Positions 34,640 through 45,128 of a DNA stretch of 64,000 nucleotides are shown piece by piece. The notes beneath the pieces are model-generated. The model was not told the origin of the DNA. It did no database searches and worked only from the letters and a program-made list of their open reading frames with translations. Both the position numbers and the translations under genes were made by a program. Numbering within the stretch: position 1 is the first letter of the stretch; every line of letters begins with the position of its first letter. This DNA is from Larix kaempferi. Lineage: Eukaryota; Streptophyta; Pinopsida; Pinales; Pinaceae. Where the stretch lies: positions 9,520,501-9,584,500 of the forward strand of contig BSBM01000762.1 in NCBI GenBank assembly GCA_027924585.1. The letters are read 5' to 3'.

Positions 34640-37210
34640 TGTAACATCCCCATTTTGACCCTTAGGACATGATTGGATTTCAATGTAAATATTATATACA
34701 TGAGATGTATGTTTTCCTAGCGTGGAGCTCAAGCCCAAGGCCCCGCTAGTGGATGCTTGGTTTTTATGTAAAAGGCAAGTAGTAGCTATTCTGTTATCCA
34801 TGTGCTATTAAGACATGGGACATTGCAAATGATGTACATGTTAATATTGCAATCAAATACCAAATAAACTAGCTATGGAGGCAACTAATAAGAGGGGGGC
34901 ATGTGTATCCACTAGGGAGAGGTGAGGGGGTTCTGGGATTGTACCAAAGATTGCCAAATGTGATCTTTAGAACCCCTTTGACCTTCCTTGCTGACAATTA
35001 ATTATGTTGCAGGAAGTGGTTGAGGAAACTGTTCATGAAGTCGATGGAGTGTGGGAAACCCTGAATTTTAGGATGGTAGGGTATGGGGGATCTGTTTTTC
35101 TTGATCCACAAGTCACCTTGATCCTAGGAGTTCGTATTCCCTGATCTCTGTTCCATTTTGGACTAGCAACAAGAGGTTTCAGCAGAACAAAGAGCTGAGC
35201 GGTGAACAGAGAAGAAGAAAATCGTCATTCCGTGAAAAACCCCGATTCATAGTGTCAAATTCACCCAGAAATTCATGTGGGAAGTTAAATCCAGCAGGGG
35301 ATCTCTCGGCCTGAACCCTAGGGAAAATTTGCATTGTGTGAGATGCTCAGAAACTCGTGAGATAACTCTGTGTTGATAGCCGAGAACCCAACTGTGGGAT
35401 AGAGTGTCTTGGTCAAAGAATTTGAGAAAACCCAAGTGGAATGACATAGAAGAATAGGATAGAAGGTAGGGTTTCCTGATAAACCCAGTGAAGGCCAGAG
35501 TCTCAAGGAATCAGTAGCTTGGACCTTTCTATGCCCACACTGAAGAGAACTGGAGGGAACGGTCACTTGAGGGTTTGTGTAGTAGAGAAGGGGGACTTCC
35601 TTGTGTTGGGTGTGGTATGTATTGTGGGTGCCAAGACTATCTGAGTGTGAATTGAGAGGCTTGTAGCTCTAAGGATGATCTCATTAGCTTAACATCCTCC
35701 TCCATTGTTCCTTAAATGCTTGATAAACCCAACTGTGTGTTTGCTTAGCATGTATGTTGTGTGAAGCCATGGATGTGAGTGAGCTTGTTTAGTTCCTACT
35801 TAGTGGATACAGAGGCCAACTCAGGGGTGGTATCTCAGCTGAAAGAATATAGGATGGACAAAGACCTATGGTTGGGTGGAATGTTGCTCTCCCATATCCA
35901 GTTTCTTGGACACTTCATCTTATAAAATAAGGGCTTCCTATGGTTTTTATGATGTTACTTCTTATGTTGTGTTCATTGTTATTTCAAGTCAAATTCAATG
36001 AAATGACCACAAGGAAGTAATCAGTAGGAATTCTGTGTATGAGCCTAAACATGAGGATGGGTCTTTTGTTATTTGTTTCATCATTTCTCTCATGTTAAGT
36101 ATGTTGTTAACCCTATTTGTTGTAGATGCATTCATTAGACTTAGTCCCACTATGTATGTTCAATATGCATTGCACACATCCTTAGAAGGTTTGAACTTCA
36201 TCATATGAGCTTGGAGGATGAATTAGACACCCCCTTGATGTGCTCATGTCTCCTTTATGGTTAGATGAAGGGAGGGTCCTTGACAGATTGATTCCAGGGA
36301 TTTTGACAGTGGGGTAAATAGACATTGATGGAGTTCGGGGCATATTTTTGGTTGGAAAAGTGGCAAGGTCAGAGTCCTTAGTGTGGAAAGGGATCACACC
36401 GTTGTATAGATATCACCGAGATATTTCCAATGGTACCTATTTTTACCAAAATGGACTAAGGATGAAGAATTTATAATCCTGAGAAGTTGGCAGTAATAGG
36501 GGTATGATCGACTTCCAAATTTTTGAACCCGTAGTGCGGATTGTGGATCGCGGAATTCGTAGGTGTGAGTTCTCAGCATGGTGATTTGGGAGTTCCGAAT
36601 TCCGACTCCCACAACCCAGATTGTGGAGTGTGGAATTCGGAGGAGTAAATTTCCCTAAGCTGTGATTTTGGAGTTCTAATTTTCGAATCCCGCATTGCAG
36701 ATCGATACCACATATTTGGTGTTCTGAATTTCTGAATCCTACATCGCAGATTGATGAAGTTAGAGAGGTGTTTCTTCAACGCTGTGTATTTTGTGTTCCG
36801 ACTTTCTGAATCCCACATCGTAGATTACGGATTACAGAAGTCAGAGAGGTGTTTCTTCGATGCCGCGTATTTAGCGTTCTGAATTTCTGAATTCCGCATC
36901 GCAAATTGCGGATTGCGGAAGTCAGAGAGGTGTTTCTTCGAAATTGTGTAATTGGGTATTCCGAATTTTTGACTCTCGCATTGTGGATTGCAAAATGTGA
37001 AATTTGGAGTCGTATTTCTTTGACGTCGCGTATTTTCCATTCTGACTTTCTGATTCCCACATTGCGGTTTGCGAAATATGGATTGCGGATTGCGGACTGA
37101 AGACACTACGGCTGTGTAAAAGGGAAGAGTTGAGGATAAGTTTGAAAAAAAAATTATATGTTTGTTCCCCCATCACTCTAAAGGGAATCGAGGGGATTGG
37201 GGACGTGACA
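34640..37210. mobile_element. Solo-LTR-like insertion, 2,571 bp
   Basis: It is bounded by TGTAACATCCCC and GGGGACGTGACA, an imperfect terminal inverted repeat with TG/CA ends, and by a perfect AGCAG duplication. It interrupts the RNase H domain of the host gypsy element at one codon. No retrotransposon domain is visible inside, which suggests a solo LTR or a non-autonomous element. The orientation is undetermined because both ends fit the TGTNACRTCCCC start of this LTR type. It carries an 81-bp minisatellite at 36530-37090. Confidence 0.75.
36530..37090. repeat. 81-bp minisatellite inside the solo LTR
   Basis: The word AGAGAGGTGTTTCTTC recurs at 36762, 36843 and 36924, 81 bp apart, and in degraded form near 37006. 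GATTGCGGA and CCGCAT words accompany each copy. About six to seven diverged units are present. The unit length is a multiple of three, which produces spurious open frames on the minus strand. Confidence 0.8.
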
Positions 37211-37215
37211 AGCAG
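37211..37215. repeat. TSD AGCAG, right copy (solo LTR)
   Basis: Matches 34635-34639. Confidence 0.85.
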
Positions 37216-38425
37216 AGGTCATATTTTTTCTAGAATGATAAATGGCGTACGAAACTTGGTTTTCTCATTTTCCAAGTATAGCTCCAAGAGTTGTATTAGA
37301 AGCATTAGTGTAAATATGAAAGGGGAGGGACCAATTTGGTCCCCATAGTATAGGTTCTACTAATAAGTTCTCTTTCAAAGAATCAAAATCTAATTGACAA
37401 TGTGAATCCCATGAAAATATAACATCTTTAGCGAGCAACTTAAATAGAGGTGCAAGTATTCTAGTAAAATTTTCAATAAGCCTTCTATAGTAATCTGCAT
37501 GAACTAAGAATATGCTTACCTCCTTTTGCGACTGTGGAACTGAGAGTTTGGTGATAAATTCTAACTTAGTTGGATCCACTCGAATACCAGAAGAGGATAT
37601 ATGGTGGCCAAGCACTATTCCTCCAGTTAAAAGAATTTTTCATTTTTCATGACTAAGAGCAATGTTATTTTCCTGATATTTGATTAATACATTTTCTAAG
37701 TTGCTAAGAGCTTCTACAAAAGTATCACCATGCACTGTGAAGTCATCCATATAGAATTCCACACAGTCATGCATTAGATATGAGAAAATCCCCAACACAG
37801 CTCATTGGAAATTAGTAGGGGCATTACATATCCCAAAGGGTAGGACCCTATATGAATATGCTTCCCATGGACATGTAAAAGTAGTCTTGTATTGATCCTT
37901 TGGTGCGATTTGAATTTGATTATAGCCACTAAACCCATCTAAAAAAGAAAAATATTTCTTACCAGCTAATGTATCTAATACCTGATCAATGAATGGCAAG
38001 GGAAAATAATCTTTCAAGGTTGATTTATTCAGCGCATTAAATTCTACACAAATTCTGCATTCCCTATTTTTCTTAGGTACTATAACAAGGGGAGAAACCC
38101 ACCTTCTTTCAAATATTGGATCAATAAAGTTTGTAGTAAGTAATTGTTGTAGCTCCTCTTTGACAATGTCTTTGAGGGTTGGGTTCATCCTGTGTTGTTG
38201 ATGTCTAATGGGACTGGCATTCTCCTATATGTAAATACAATGAGTACATGGCTTAGGATGAATACCATGCATATCTTGATAATCCCAAGTGAAAGCCCTA
38301 GATTGATTTTTCAATAAATGTATTAACCGGTCTCGTTGAGATGGATCCAAGTTATCATTTATATGTAAGTAAAAAATTACTTGGTCCAAATTCCACAAGA
38401 TTAGTATAGGAATTTGAAATATCAT
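37216..38425 (-). pseudogene. gypsy RT and RNase H N-terminal region
   Basis: The minus strand shows RT with LKDIVKEELQQLLTTNFI, PKKNRECRICVEFNALNKS, FLDGFSGYNQIQIAPKDQY, LPFGICNAPTNFQ and the catalytic EFYMDDFTVHGD near 37745. The connection follows (LGHHISSSGIRVDPTK), then RNase H with HIYTNASNTTLGAILG, where the catalytic Asp has become Asn. It ends YHSRKNMTSA at the AGCAG duplication and resumes at 34634. Stops lie between the sub-frames (38188/38225, 37800, 37620, 37262). Confidence 0.85.
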
Positions 38426-39190
38426 CTATAGAAAAAATTAATCATGATGAAGAGGCGGCTACATTAAAATTCTCTACTAAAAACATGTTCATATTCAGAA
38501 AATGTTTCAGGATAATCAATACAGGTAATAGTAGAGAGAAATTGGTTTAATATGTTTTTCTTTGTGTGCTCTTGCAGTCCTCTACATTGCTCAATAATTA
38601 AGAATGACTGCACAGTTTCTGGTCCCCGTAAGGATATTCCAACCACAAGGGTTGTTTGATAACAGTTGGTGTAGGTTGTGCCAAAGGATAATGGATAATA
38701 TTTTTCATGGATGTCTCGTTAGAGATAATAATTTCCACAGACTTGCAACTAATAACTTGCATCAACTATAGCAAGCCAAGGGTGACCCAATATCTGACTG
38801 GGTGACCACACATTGTGGTTTTTGGTTGGATGAACATAAATTCTACTGGATATTCTCATGAGTTCAAGGTAACTACGACATGGTCCAATACCCTAGTGGG
38901 TAATGTTTTGATCTATATTCCAATTCTAATATAGTTAGGGTAGGTCTAAGGTAGTCCAATTGTAAATCTTCCATAGTTGAGATAGTCATAATATTGATGG
39001 TGGCACCTAATTCAATTAACGTGTTTGGTATTGGAGTATTGTTGAAGAAAATAGTAACAACAGGGTTTCCTGTATCAACATATTTTATTGGTTCTCATAC
39101 ATGAGCTCTGATAATTGACCTATCAAATGGATATTGGGTGCGTTCTTTTTTTTTCTACTAGGATTTTTAACACAAAATTCCCTAAAAGTA
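38426..39190 (-). pseudogene. gypsy protease and protease-RT linker
   Basis: Near 38985-39035 the minus strand reads PNTLIELGATINIMTISTM. This is the aspartic protease site in the D/E-L-G-A form, with Glu where Asp is expected. It is preceded by PVVTIFFNNTPIP. The 60-codon stretch 38646-38464 (SLRGPETVQSFLIIEQCRGL, PETFSEYEHVF) is the linker to RT. There are many stops and the catalytic residue appears lost. Confidence 0.65.
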
Positions 39191-39504
39191 TTGGCATATA
39201 TGGGAACATCCTTGAATTCCTGAAGTAAGGGAATTCTTACACAAACATTGTGTAATTATGCTTCTAAATCAAACTCTGTTTTAACTATATATTTCTCGGT
39301 AATAAGACTTTATAGATAAGGTGGTGTTTTAGGAGCTTGTAAAGGCTCCATTTGTAAAGATTGCTATGCTTGTATGGGTGGATCTCTTTCTTACATTGAA
39401 TATTCATCATTAGGTTTTTTAGTATGAGTTTCCTCCTCATCTTTTTCTTCCTCAATAATGACAATATGACTAGTTTTATTAAATACTTTCCCATACCAAA
39501 GGCC
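39191..39504 (-). pseudogene. gypsy gag C-terminal part
   Basis: In broken frames the minus strand shows an acidic stretch (IVIIEEEKDEEETHTKKPND) and then EKYIVKTEFDLEA and IPLLQEFKDVPIYA, the gag-protease junction typical of this family. The frame enters from the other side of the copia insertion at 44359. Confidence 0.6.
39500..39504. repeat. TSD AGGCC, left copy (copia)
   Basis: AGGCC before the TGTGAAATC terminus. The right copy at 44359-44363 is AGGCT, one substitution apart. Confidence 0.75.
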
Positions 39505-40198
39505 TGTGAAATCTCAAGCATAGCAGATCTATGGAACAAACACAACAGTTACTAGAGATGCATGTAACAAAATGTATGGAAACACTGTGCAAAACGTTTT
39601 CAATAGTAAGATAATCTCATATACTCAAAATATAGTTTACAATCTGTAACAATGGCTACAATAAGCCAAATAATTCGAATTCCAAAGGTTTTCATTTGAA
39701 TTGATGCATGAGAGTGGCTTATAATGCAGTTAACACCACTCGACACATCAGTTAACCACTTAACTAAATCAATAATTGAGTCTAACTGACTTTGAAACTG
39801 ACTAACTGAGTCTAACTTAATGCAGAACTCAACTGATTTCCCAAAAATAGGGGAGGGCACCATCTGTCCGCAGTTTAATGGAATAGTAGGTGAGAATAAC
39901 TCCAGATGAAGTCAAACAGTGTAGTAAGGCGCCCTAGTATCACTAGTTGGCTAAATAAACTAGTAAATGTTGTCAGTTCGACTGAGTAGTGCGCATTTGT
40001 CATGCGAATCACCCCATGAATGGTGGAGGAGGCTCAGATGATGGCACAGTTGGCTCCTAGAATGTAGGAGGCTCAGATGACTGAAACTGTGATCTGCTGA
40101 TGATGTAAGAACATGATGGAGTCAAAATGCTTAGGATAAGTGGATAATTAAGTTGTAAGGCTCAAATAAATGATGTGTGGTTGGAAAATGCTCCAAAA
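39505..40198 (-). repeat. 3' LTR of copia element (694 bp)
   Basis: It aligns with 43674-44358 throughout, starting TGTGAAATCTCAAGCA on the plus strand. The right end has decayed to CTCCAAAA where the partner has CTCCAACA. A purine-rich word (CTTAAGGGGCG on the minus strand) abuts it at 40199-40209 as polypurine tract. Confidence 0.9.
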
Positions 40199-40345
40199 AC
40201 GCCCCTTAAGCTAATCTCATGGAGGTATAAAAAATAATAAAAGTGCCCTAGCAACAAAGGTCATAGGTCACCCAGTACAGAAATAATCAAAAAATGCTAG
40301 AAAAACTCTAAGTAAGGAAAGAGGGAAAAACCCAGTGGGAAAGAA

Positions 40346-40357
40346 CCCCCCCCCCCC
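40346..40357 (+). repeat. C12 homopolymer
   Basis: A run of twelve C just after the copia pol stop (G12 on the coding strand). It may be a real tract or an assembly error-prone site. It lies too far from the LTR to be the polypurine tract. Confidence 0.8.
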
Positions 40358-40378
40358 TCAAACTGAACACTGAAGGAT

Positions 40379-41257
40379 CTAATCTGTCCTCACCATAGTA
40401 GAACTCACCCCCAACAATGAACGAAGGTAAGAGAACTTCTTATTAGTGAAGCTCTTGGTGAAGATGTCTACAATTTGCTCTTCTGTAGGGAAATATTGCA
40501 GTACAACGTTTTTGTCATGCACAAGCTCTCGGATGTAGTGCATGTGGATCTCGATATGCTTGGTCCTCTGTCTCTGAAACAGATTTGTCAAGATATTAAT
40601 AGAACGTTGATTGTCACAAAATATGACAGTCGAAGTGGTGCTACCAATATCAAACTCTGTTAGAATACCCTGCAACCAAACTGCCTGAATGCAAGCATTG
40701 ACTGCTCCTCAATACTCTACATCTGTTGAAGATAAGGCAATGGCAGTCTGATTTTTGATTTAAAATAAAGTAGGCCCTTTTTCAATAATGAAAACATATC
40801 CGGAAATGGACTTACTATCAATGCTATCACCCGCCCAATCTGAATCAGTGAATCCAACCAAATCTAGATTGGAATCTGCAACATAGTGAATGCCAAAATG
40901 TCTAGTACCCTTCACATAGTGCAAGATTATTTTGGCTGCCTTCCAGTGAATCTTATGGGGATGCTGCATATACCTTGACACAACACTCATGGCATAAGAA
41001 ATACCAGTCCTAGAGTGTGTCAAGTATAGAATACTACCAATCAATTGTCGATAAAGTGTAGAATCCACCAACAGTGTAGAATCACCATCCTCAAGATTGA
41101 TTCCTGAGAGGAATGGGAATGGTACTGCTTTAGAATATTCCATATTAAAAAATTTTAGCAGGTTTGAAGAATATTTTGACTGAGATATGGTGATCCTATC
41201 AAAATTTTGAGTGATATCTAAGCCAAGAAATTGTTTCAACAAGCCTAAGTCACTCAT
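40379..41257 (-). pseudogene. copia RT C-terminus and RNase H
   Basis: The minus strand reads MSDLGLLKQFLGLDITQ, SQSKYSSNLLKFFNME, YRQLIGSILYLTHSRTGISY and DLVGFTDSDWAGDSIDSKS (RNase H Asp). After a stop near 40760 come AVWLQGILTEFDIG, VIFCDNQRSINIL, RTKHIEIHMHYIRE and TEEQIVDIFTKSF. The stop is at 40379. The order and words are those of Ty1/copia pol ends. It is well preserved compared with the rest of this element. Confidence 0.9.
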
Positions 41258-41905
41258 GTCGAATGCTAGATGTAGTGCGGTTTTTATATTTCCGATTGAA
41301 GAAAGAGTGCTTCATGTAATTAAAAGGTCATAAACATAAAGGAAAATGATAAAAATTACCTTCATGCTGCTGTAGGTACACATTTGGATCTGATTTGCAT
41401 CTTTCAAAATTTTGCGACAGAAGGAAGGAATCCATCTTTGCATACCAATCTCTTGGGTCCTGTTTTAAACCATACAATGATTTCTTTAGTCTGCACACTA
41501 ATGTTGGATCTCATATGTATCCTTCAGGCTGCTTAATGTAAATTTCTTCCTTCAGATATCCATGAAGGAATGCACTCTTCACATCCATATGGTTCACTTC
41601 CTAGTGCTTAGATGCAAAAATTGCCAAAACTAGGCGGATTGAATCCATTTTTGCTACTGATGCAAAGTTTTCTGTGTAGTCCACACCATGAACTTGTGAG
41701 AAGCCTTTTTCCACCAACCTAGATTTTTATTTTTAGGTTGATCCATCTACAACAACTTTATTTTGGTAGACCCATTTGCATTGAACAAATTTTTCTCTCA
41801 AGTGGAAGAGAAACTAGCTCCCATGTAACATTTTTATGAAGAGAATTGTACTCTTCTTCCATGGTAGTTTTCCATATCGGATCTCGGTGGGCATGATAGT
41901 ATGAT
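41258..41905 (-). pseudogene. copia RT N-terminal region, heavily broken
   Basis: Minus-strand pieces in different frames include MEEEYNSLHKNVTWELV-like sequence near 41825-41870, [18 protein letters not shown]-like sequence near 41650-41720 and a fragment of the palm near 41290-41400. No single frame is longer than about 60 codons. Position between integrase end and RT C-terminus supports the call. Confidence 0.6.
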
Positions 41906-42682
41906 TTAGGATATGAACCTATCATAAAAAAAAAAATTCAAACAGTAAAGGATCAGAATATGAAAGACCCATACCTTCTCTTTGAAAGTGTGCTCTAGTT
42001 CTTCTTGGATCGACAGTATTTCCAATGTTAGAACCAGCAGAATTGAGAGTCTTTTCTGCCCATTCTGGTAACTGAGAAGGGTCATTTGGATTTGATTATG
42101 AACCTGATATTTCATGTCATTAATGTATGATAAAATATCAGAAATATCATAACAAAAACTTTCATCATCTTCTTCCAAATCTTCTTCTTGTAGATGCGGC
42201 AATTCAACAATTTCTTCCTCGACTAGTTTTAGATTTTGGAGCAGTTCTTCAAATTTCACATTTTGCTCGATGAATATATTTTTGGATATAATATCCATGA
42301 GTTTTTAGCCTTTTTATTCTTCATCATATCCAATGAGGATGCACTTAGTACTTTGTGGATCTAAATATCTTCTCGTCTCAGTCGAAATTCTAGCCCATGG
42401 AGGATTTTTGAACCTGAACTTTTGATCAGTGGAAGCTAAATCAGCTCCAAGAATTGGTAGATGGTTTCTTGTGATCTCCTTTGAACCAACATGGGTGAGA
42501 TCAAAACCAAAATCACCAAAATTTGCTTGATACTTGAACTCAAGTGAATGGTAGTGTCCTCCATCTTCAATGAAACTAATAGAACATGTGCCAATGATCG
42601 AAGAAAAGTGCATAGGAAGCATGTGATCAAGGAGGGCGAATGCATCACCTCCAAAAACTGATTTAGCCTCCAAAAAATTCAA
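41906..42682 (-). pseudogene. copia integrase C-terminal remnant and linker
   Basis: The stretch includes RRYLDPQSTKCILIGYDEE followed by KLMDIISKNIFIEQNVKFEE, the hallmark end of copia integrases (the DPxSxxCxFxGY pattern). An acidic linker (EEEIVELPHLQEEDLEEDD) leads toward RT. The DDE core and protease are not visible, so a large internal deletion lies on the gag side. Confidence 0.8.
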
Positions 42683-42694
42683 TATATCATCATT

Positions 42695-43225
42695 CTATGC
42701 ACCAACAAACTCACGTGAAGGAGACAAATTAAGGATCTCTTCATATTCTAGAGTATGAGTTGTATTATCTTGCTCAGAATTCAAAATAGAAGATATTAAG
42801 AACATGAGTGTTGAATCTATAGTTTCTTCTTCATCTTGAACAACTTTGTCATGAGATATGGTTGAGGATGAGACATATTTAGAGAGAACACTTGAGGCAG
42901 TATCACTGGGCTTGTTGTCCAAATGCATAACATGATCCTCTTCTTTCTGCGTTCCAAATTATCTATCGAAATTGGTCCAGAGATCTCTTGGATGTTCAAC
43001 AGTATTAATGAGGTAGCGCATACTAGGAGACAGAGCAATACACATTGGTCCAAAATCTATGTCACAATCACTTAGCCAATCATTCTCCTCTTGGTAGGAA
43101 GAAAAATATCTCGTAATACCAATACACATATCAAAAAGACATTGTCTCTTCAAATATGCTATCATCTTTGGTTTCCACTCATCATAGTTTAATGGAGAGA
43201 GAGGAGTAATTGCTTTTAGATCCAT
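42695..43225 (-). pseudogene. copia gag N-terminal region
   Basis: It starts MDLKAITPLSPLNYDEWKPK and continues MIAYLKRQCLFDMCIGI, as in the UBN2-type gag of copia elements (bind to substrate, NYxxWxxxM). LWTNFDR ends the first frame at 42959. A second frame (42928-42695) carries LDNKPSDTASSVLSKY. No zinc knuckle is seen. Confidence 0.75.
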
Positions 43226-43481
43226 CGAAGATGTTGTAATATTTGAGAGAAACCTACAGTCACAAACAAATAAGAACCATTAGGTCGACAACCTACACTT
43301 TCCAAGTTGCATCACACCCGACATAGACTATCAAGCAAGCTTGAAGAGTCAAGAATCAATATCCAACAATTATGTGGAAACTCTCGGCTTTTGGTGCAGA
43401 GTTGGAATATTTTTGAGCAAACTTGATCAATCTCCATATGTGTCTATGGTGGAGCAAGCACTAGTGCTGAAGTGAAAAATC

Positions 43482-43633
43482 ACTAGTGCAGAAGCGCAGA
43501 ATCACCAGTGTAGAATCACTACTACAGAATCACTAGTGTAGAATCACCAATGTAGTATCACTAGTGCAGAATCACCAGCGTAGAATCACCAGTGCAGAAT
43601 CAGTAGTGCAGAATCAGTAGTGCAGAATCACTA
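43482..43633. repeat. 14-bp minisatellite in copia leader
   Basis: About ten units of the type AGTGYAGAATCACY lie in tandem between the PBS and gag, with one- and two-base differences. It is not a CRISPR: there are no spacers and the unit is too short. Confidence 0.85.
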
Positions 43634-43655
43634 TAGAAAAGTTGTCTTGTCCCTG

Positions 43656-43673
43656 CCATGAGATCTGATATCA
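43656..43673 (-). other. Primer binding site of copia element
   Basis: Directly after the 5' LTR the minus strand reads TGATATCAGATCTCATGG. This differs by one base in the core from the initiator-methionine tRNA complement TGGTATCAGA common in copia elements. Confidence 0.8.
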
Positions 43674-44358
43674 TGTGAAATCTCAAGCACAACAGATCTA
43701 TGGAAAAAATACAACAGTTACTAGAGATGCATGCAACAAAATGTATGGAAACACTGTGCATAAGGTTTGCAATAGTAAAATAATCTCATATACTCGGAAG
43801 ATAGTTTACAATCTGTAACAATGGCTGCAATAAGCCAAGCAATTCGAATTCCAAAGGTGGTCATTCAAATTGATGCATGAGAGTGGCTTACAATGCAGTT
43901 AACACCACTCGGAACATCAGTTAACCACTTAACTAAATTAATAATTGACTCTAACAGACTAACTGAGTCTAACTCAATAGAGAACTCAACTGATTGCTCA
44001 AAAATAGGGGAGGGTGCCATCTGTCTATAGTTTAACTGAATAGTGGGTGAGAATAACACCAGATGAAGTCAAACAGTGTAGTAAGGAGCCCTAGTTTCAC
44101 CAGTTGGATGAATAAACTAGTAAATGTTGTCAGTTGCACTGAGTAGTGCATATTAGTCATGCAAATCACCCCCTAAATGGTGGGGGAGGCTTAGATGATG
44201 GCCCAATTGGCTCCTAGAATGTAGGAGAAGGCTCAGATGCCTGAAACTGTGATCGTCTGATGATGTAAGCACATGATGAAGTAAAAATACTTATGATAAA
44301 TGGATAATTAAGTTGTAAGGCTCAAATAAATGATGCGTGGTTGGAAAATGCTCCAACA
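43674..44358 (-). repeat. 5' LTR of copia element (685 bp)
   Basis: Minus strand TGTTGGAGCATTTTCC ... GAGATTTCACA. It is the partner of 39505-40198 and is followed on the plus strand by AGGCT. Confidence 0.9.
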
Positions 44359-45128
44359 AGGCTAATGTTGTTTACAAGAGTGATCATATAAGTTGGAAAA
44401 GTATGGAACTCAGCTTCAAAGGAAGGCTGAGTTTTGTTATTTTGGTTAGGGAAAGGCTAAGATGGAATTTGTGTTGGACGAGGAGGTGGAGGAAGTTGTT
44501 TAGGAGGTGGTTGTAGTTGTGGAATTTGAGGTGGATTTTGACTAGGTGGCAGATGAGGGGGGGGGTGAAAACAGGTATAAATTGCGATATATTTGGAGGA
44601 TATGGATTATAAGTAGGGTAGGTAGGCATATGAGTGGTTTGTGGTGGAGGAACCCCATAGGGAGGCCCTCTACAATTTTTCTTCCAAGGATGAGGTTGAA
44701 ACTATTGAGAAGGGTAATTTTCCATTGGTTAGTAGCACCCCATGAAGAATTATTAGGATAAAATGAATTAAACTATGGATATGAGTCTGAACTCATAGAT
44801 TGGGGCCTTGGTTGCCATGTTATTTTTGGTGCAAAAGAAAAAATAGATTCAACTTCATTTCATTTTTTAGAAATAGGTTGTAGAGCTAGTAATGATGCAC
44901 AGTCGTCTTTGGCATGGTTTTCTGCACACACAACATAAATTTTAATATTATTTACCGGGGATTCTTTTTTTAGATGTTTTTTCCTACACCTGGAACACAA
45001 TATAGCTAGAATATCATCTTCCTCAACTTGTTTTTTCTTATCTTTAATTGAATCCAATTGGTTACTAATAGTAATCAAAATATCAGTCTTAAAATTTTCA
45101 AGCAGAGGACCAATTTTAGTTCAAGTTA
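44359..45128 (-). pseudogene. gypsy gag, part right of the copia insertion
   Basis: The minus strand shows LLENFKTDILITISNQLDSI and the zinc-knuckle-like CSRCRKKHLKKES...CAENHAKDDC. A proline-rich linker follows (PPHLPPSQNPPQIPQLQPP type, in a broken frame near 44500-44560), then AEFHTFPTYMITLVNNI. That frame continues across the copia element at 39504. This is the gag of the element whose pol lies at 33906-39190. Two knuckle-like Cys/His groups stand close together. The start is lost beyond 45128. Confidence 0.7.

Larger units (their letters stand above)
39505..44358 (-). mobile_element. Ty1/copia retrotransposon, full-length but decayed
   Basis: LTRs at 39505-40198 and 43674-44358, an initiator-Met-type PBS, a 5' leader with a 14-bp minisatellite, and gag, integrase remnant, RT and RNase H in copia order on the minus strand. 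Protease and the integrase core are missing. It is flanked by AGGCC/AGGCT and splits the gag of the host gypsy element, whose frame resumes beyond it. Confidence 0.9.
33906..45128 (-). mobile_element. Ty3/gypsy element fragment with two nested insertions
   Basis: On the minus strand gag (45128-44359, 39499-39200), protease, RT, RNase H and the integrase zinc domain appear in the right order. They are interrupted by a copia element (39505-44358) and a solo-LTR-like insertion (34640-37210). At both sites the reading frame continues on the other side, and TSDs flank the inserts. The left end stops inside integrase and the right end inside gag at the CACTA-like terminus, so no LTRs of this element are seen. 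Confidence 0.8.

Noticed and set aside
36573-37176. Several overlapping minus-strand frames of 80-94 codons
   Set aside because: They result from the 81-bp minisatellite, whose length is a multiple of three.
43482-43633. CRISPR-like array
   Set aside because: Contiguous 14-bp units without spacers, in a plant copia leader. It is a minisatellite.
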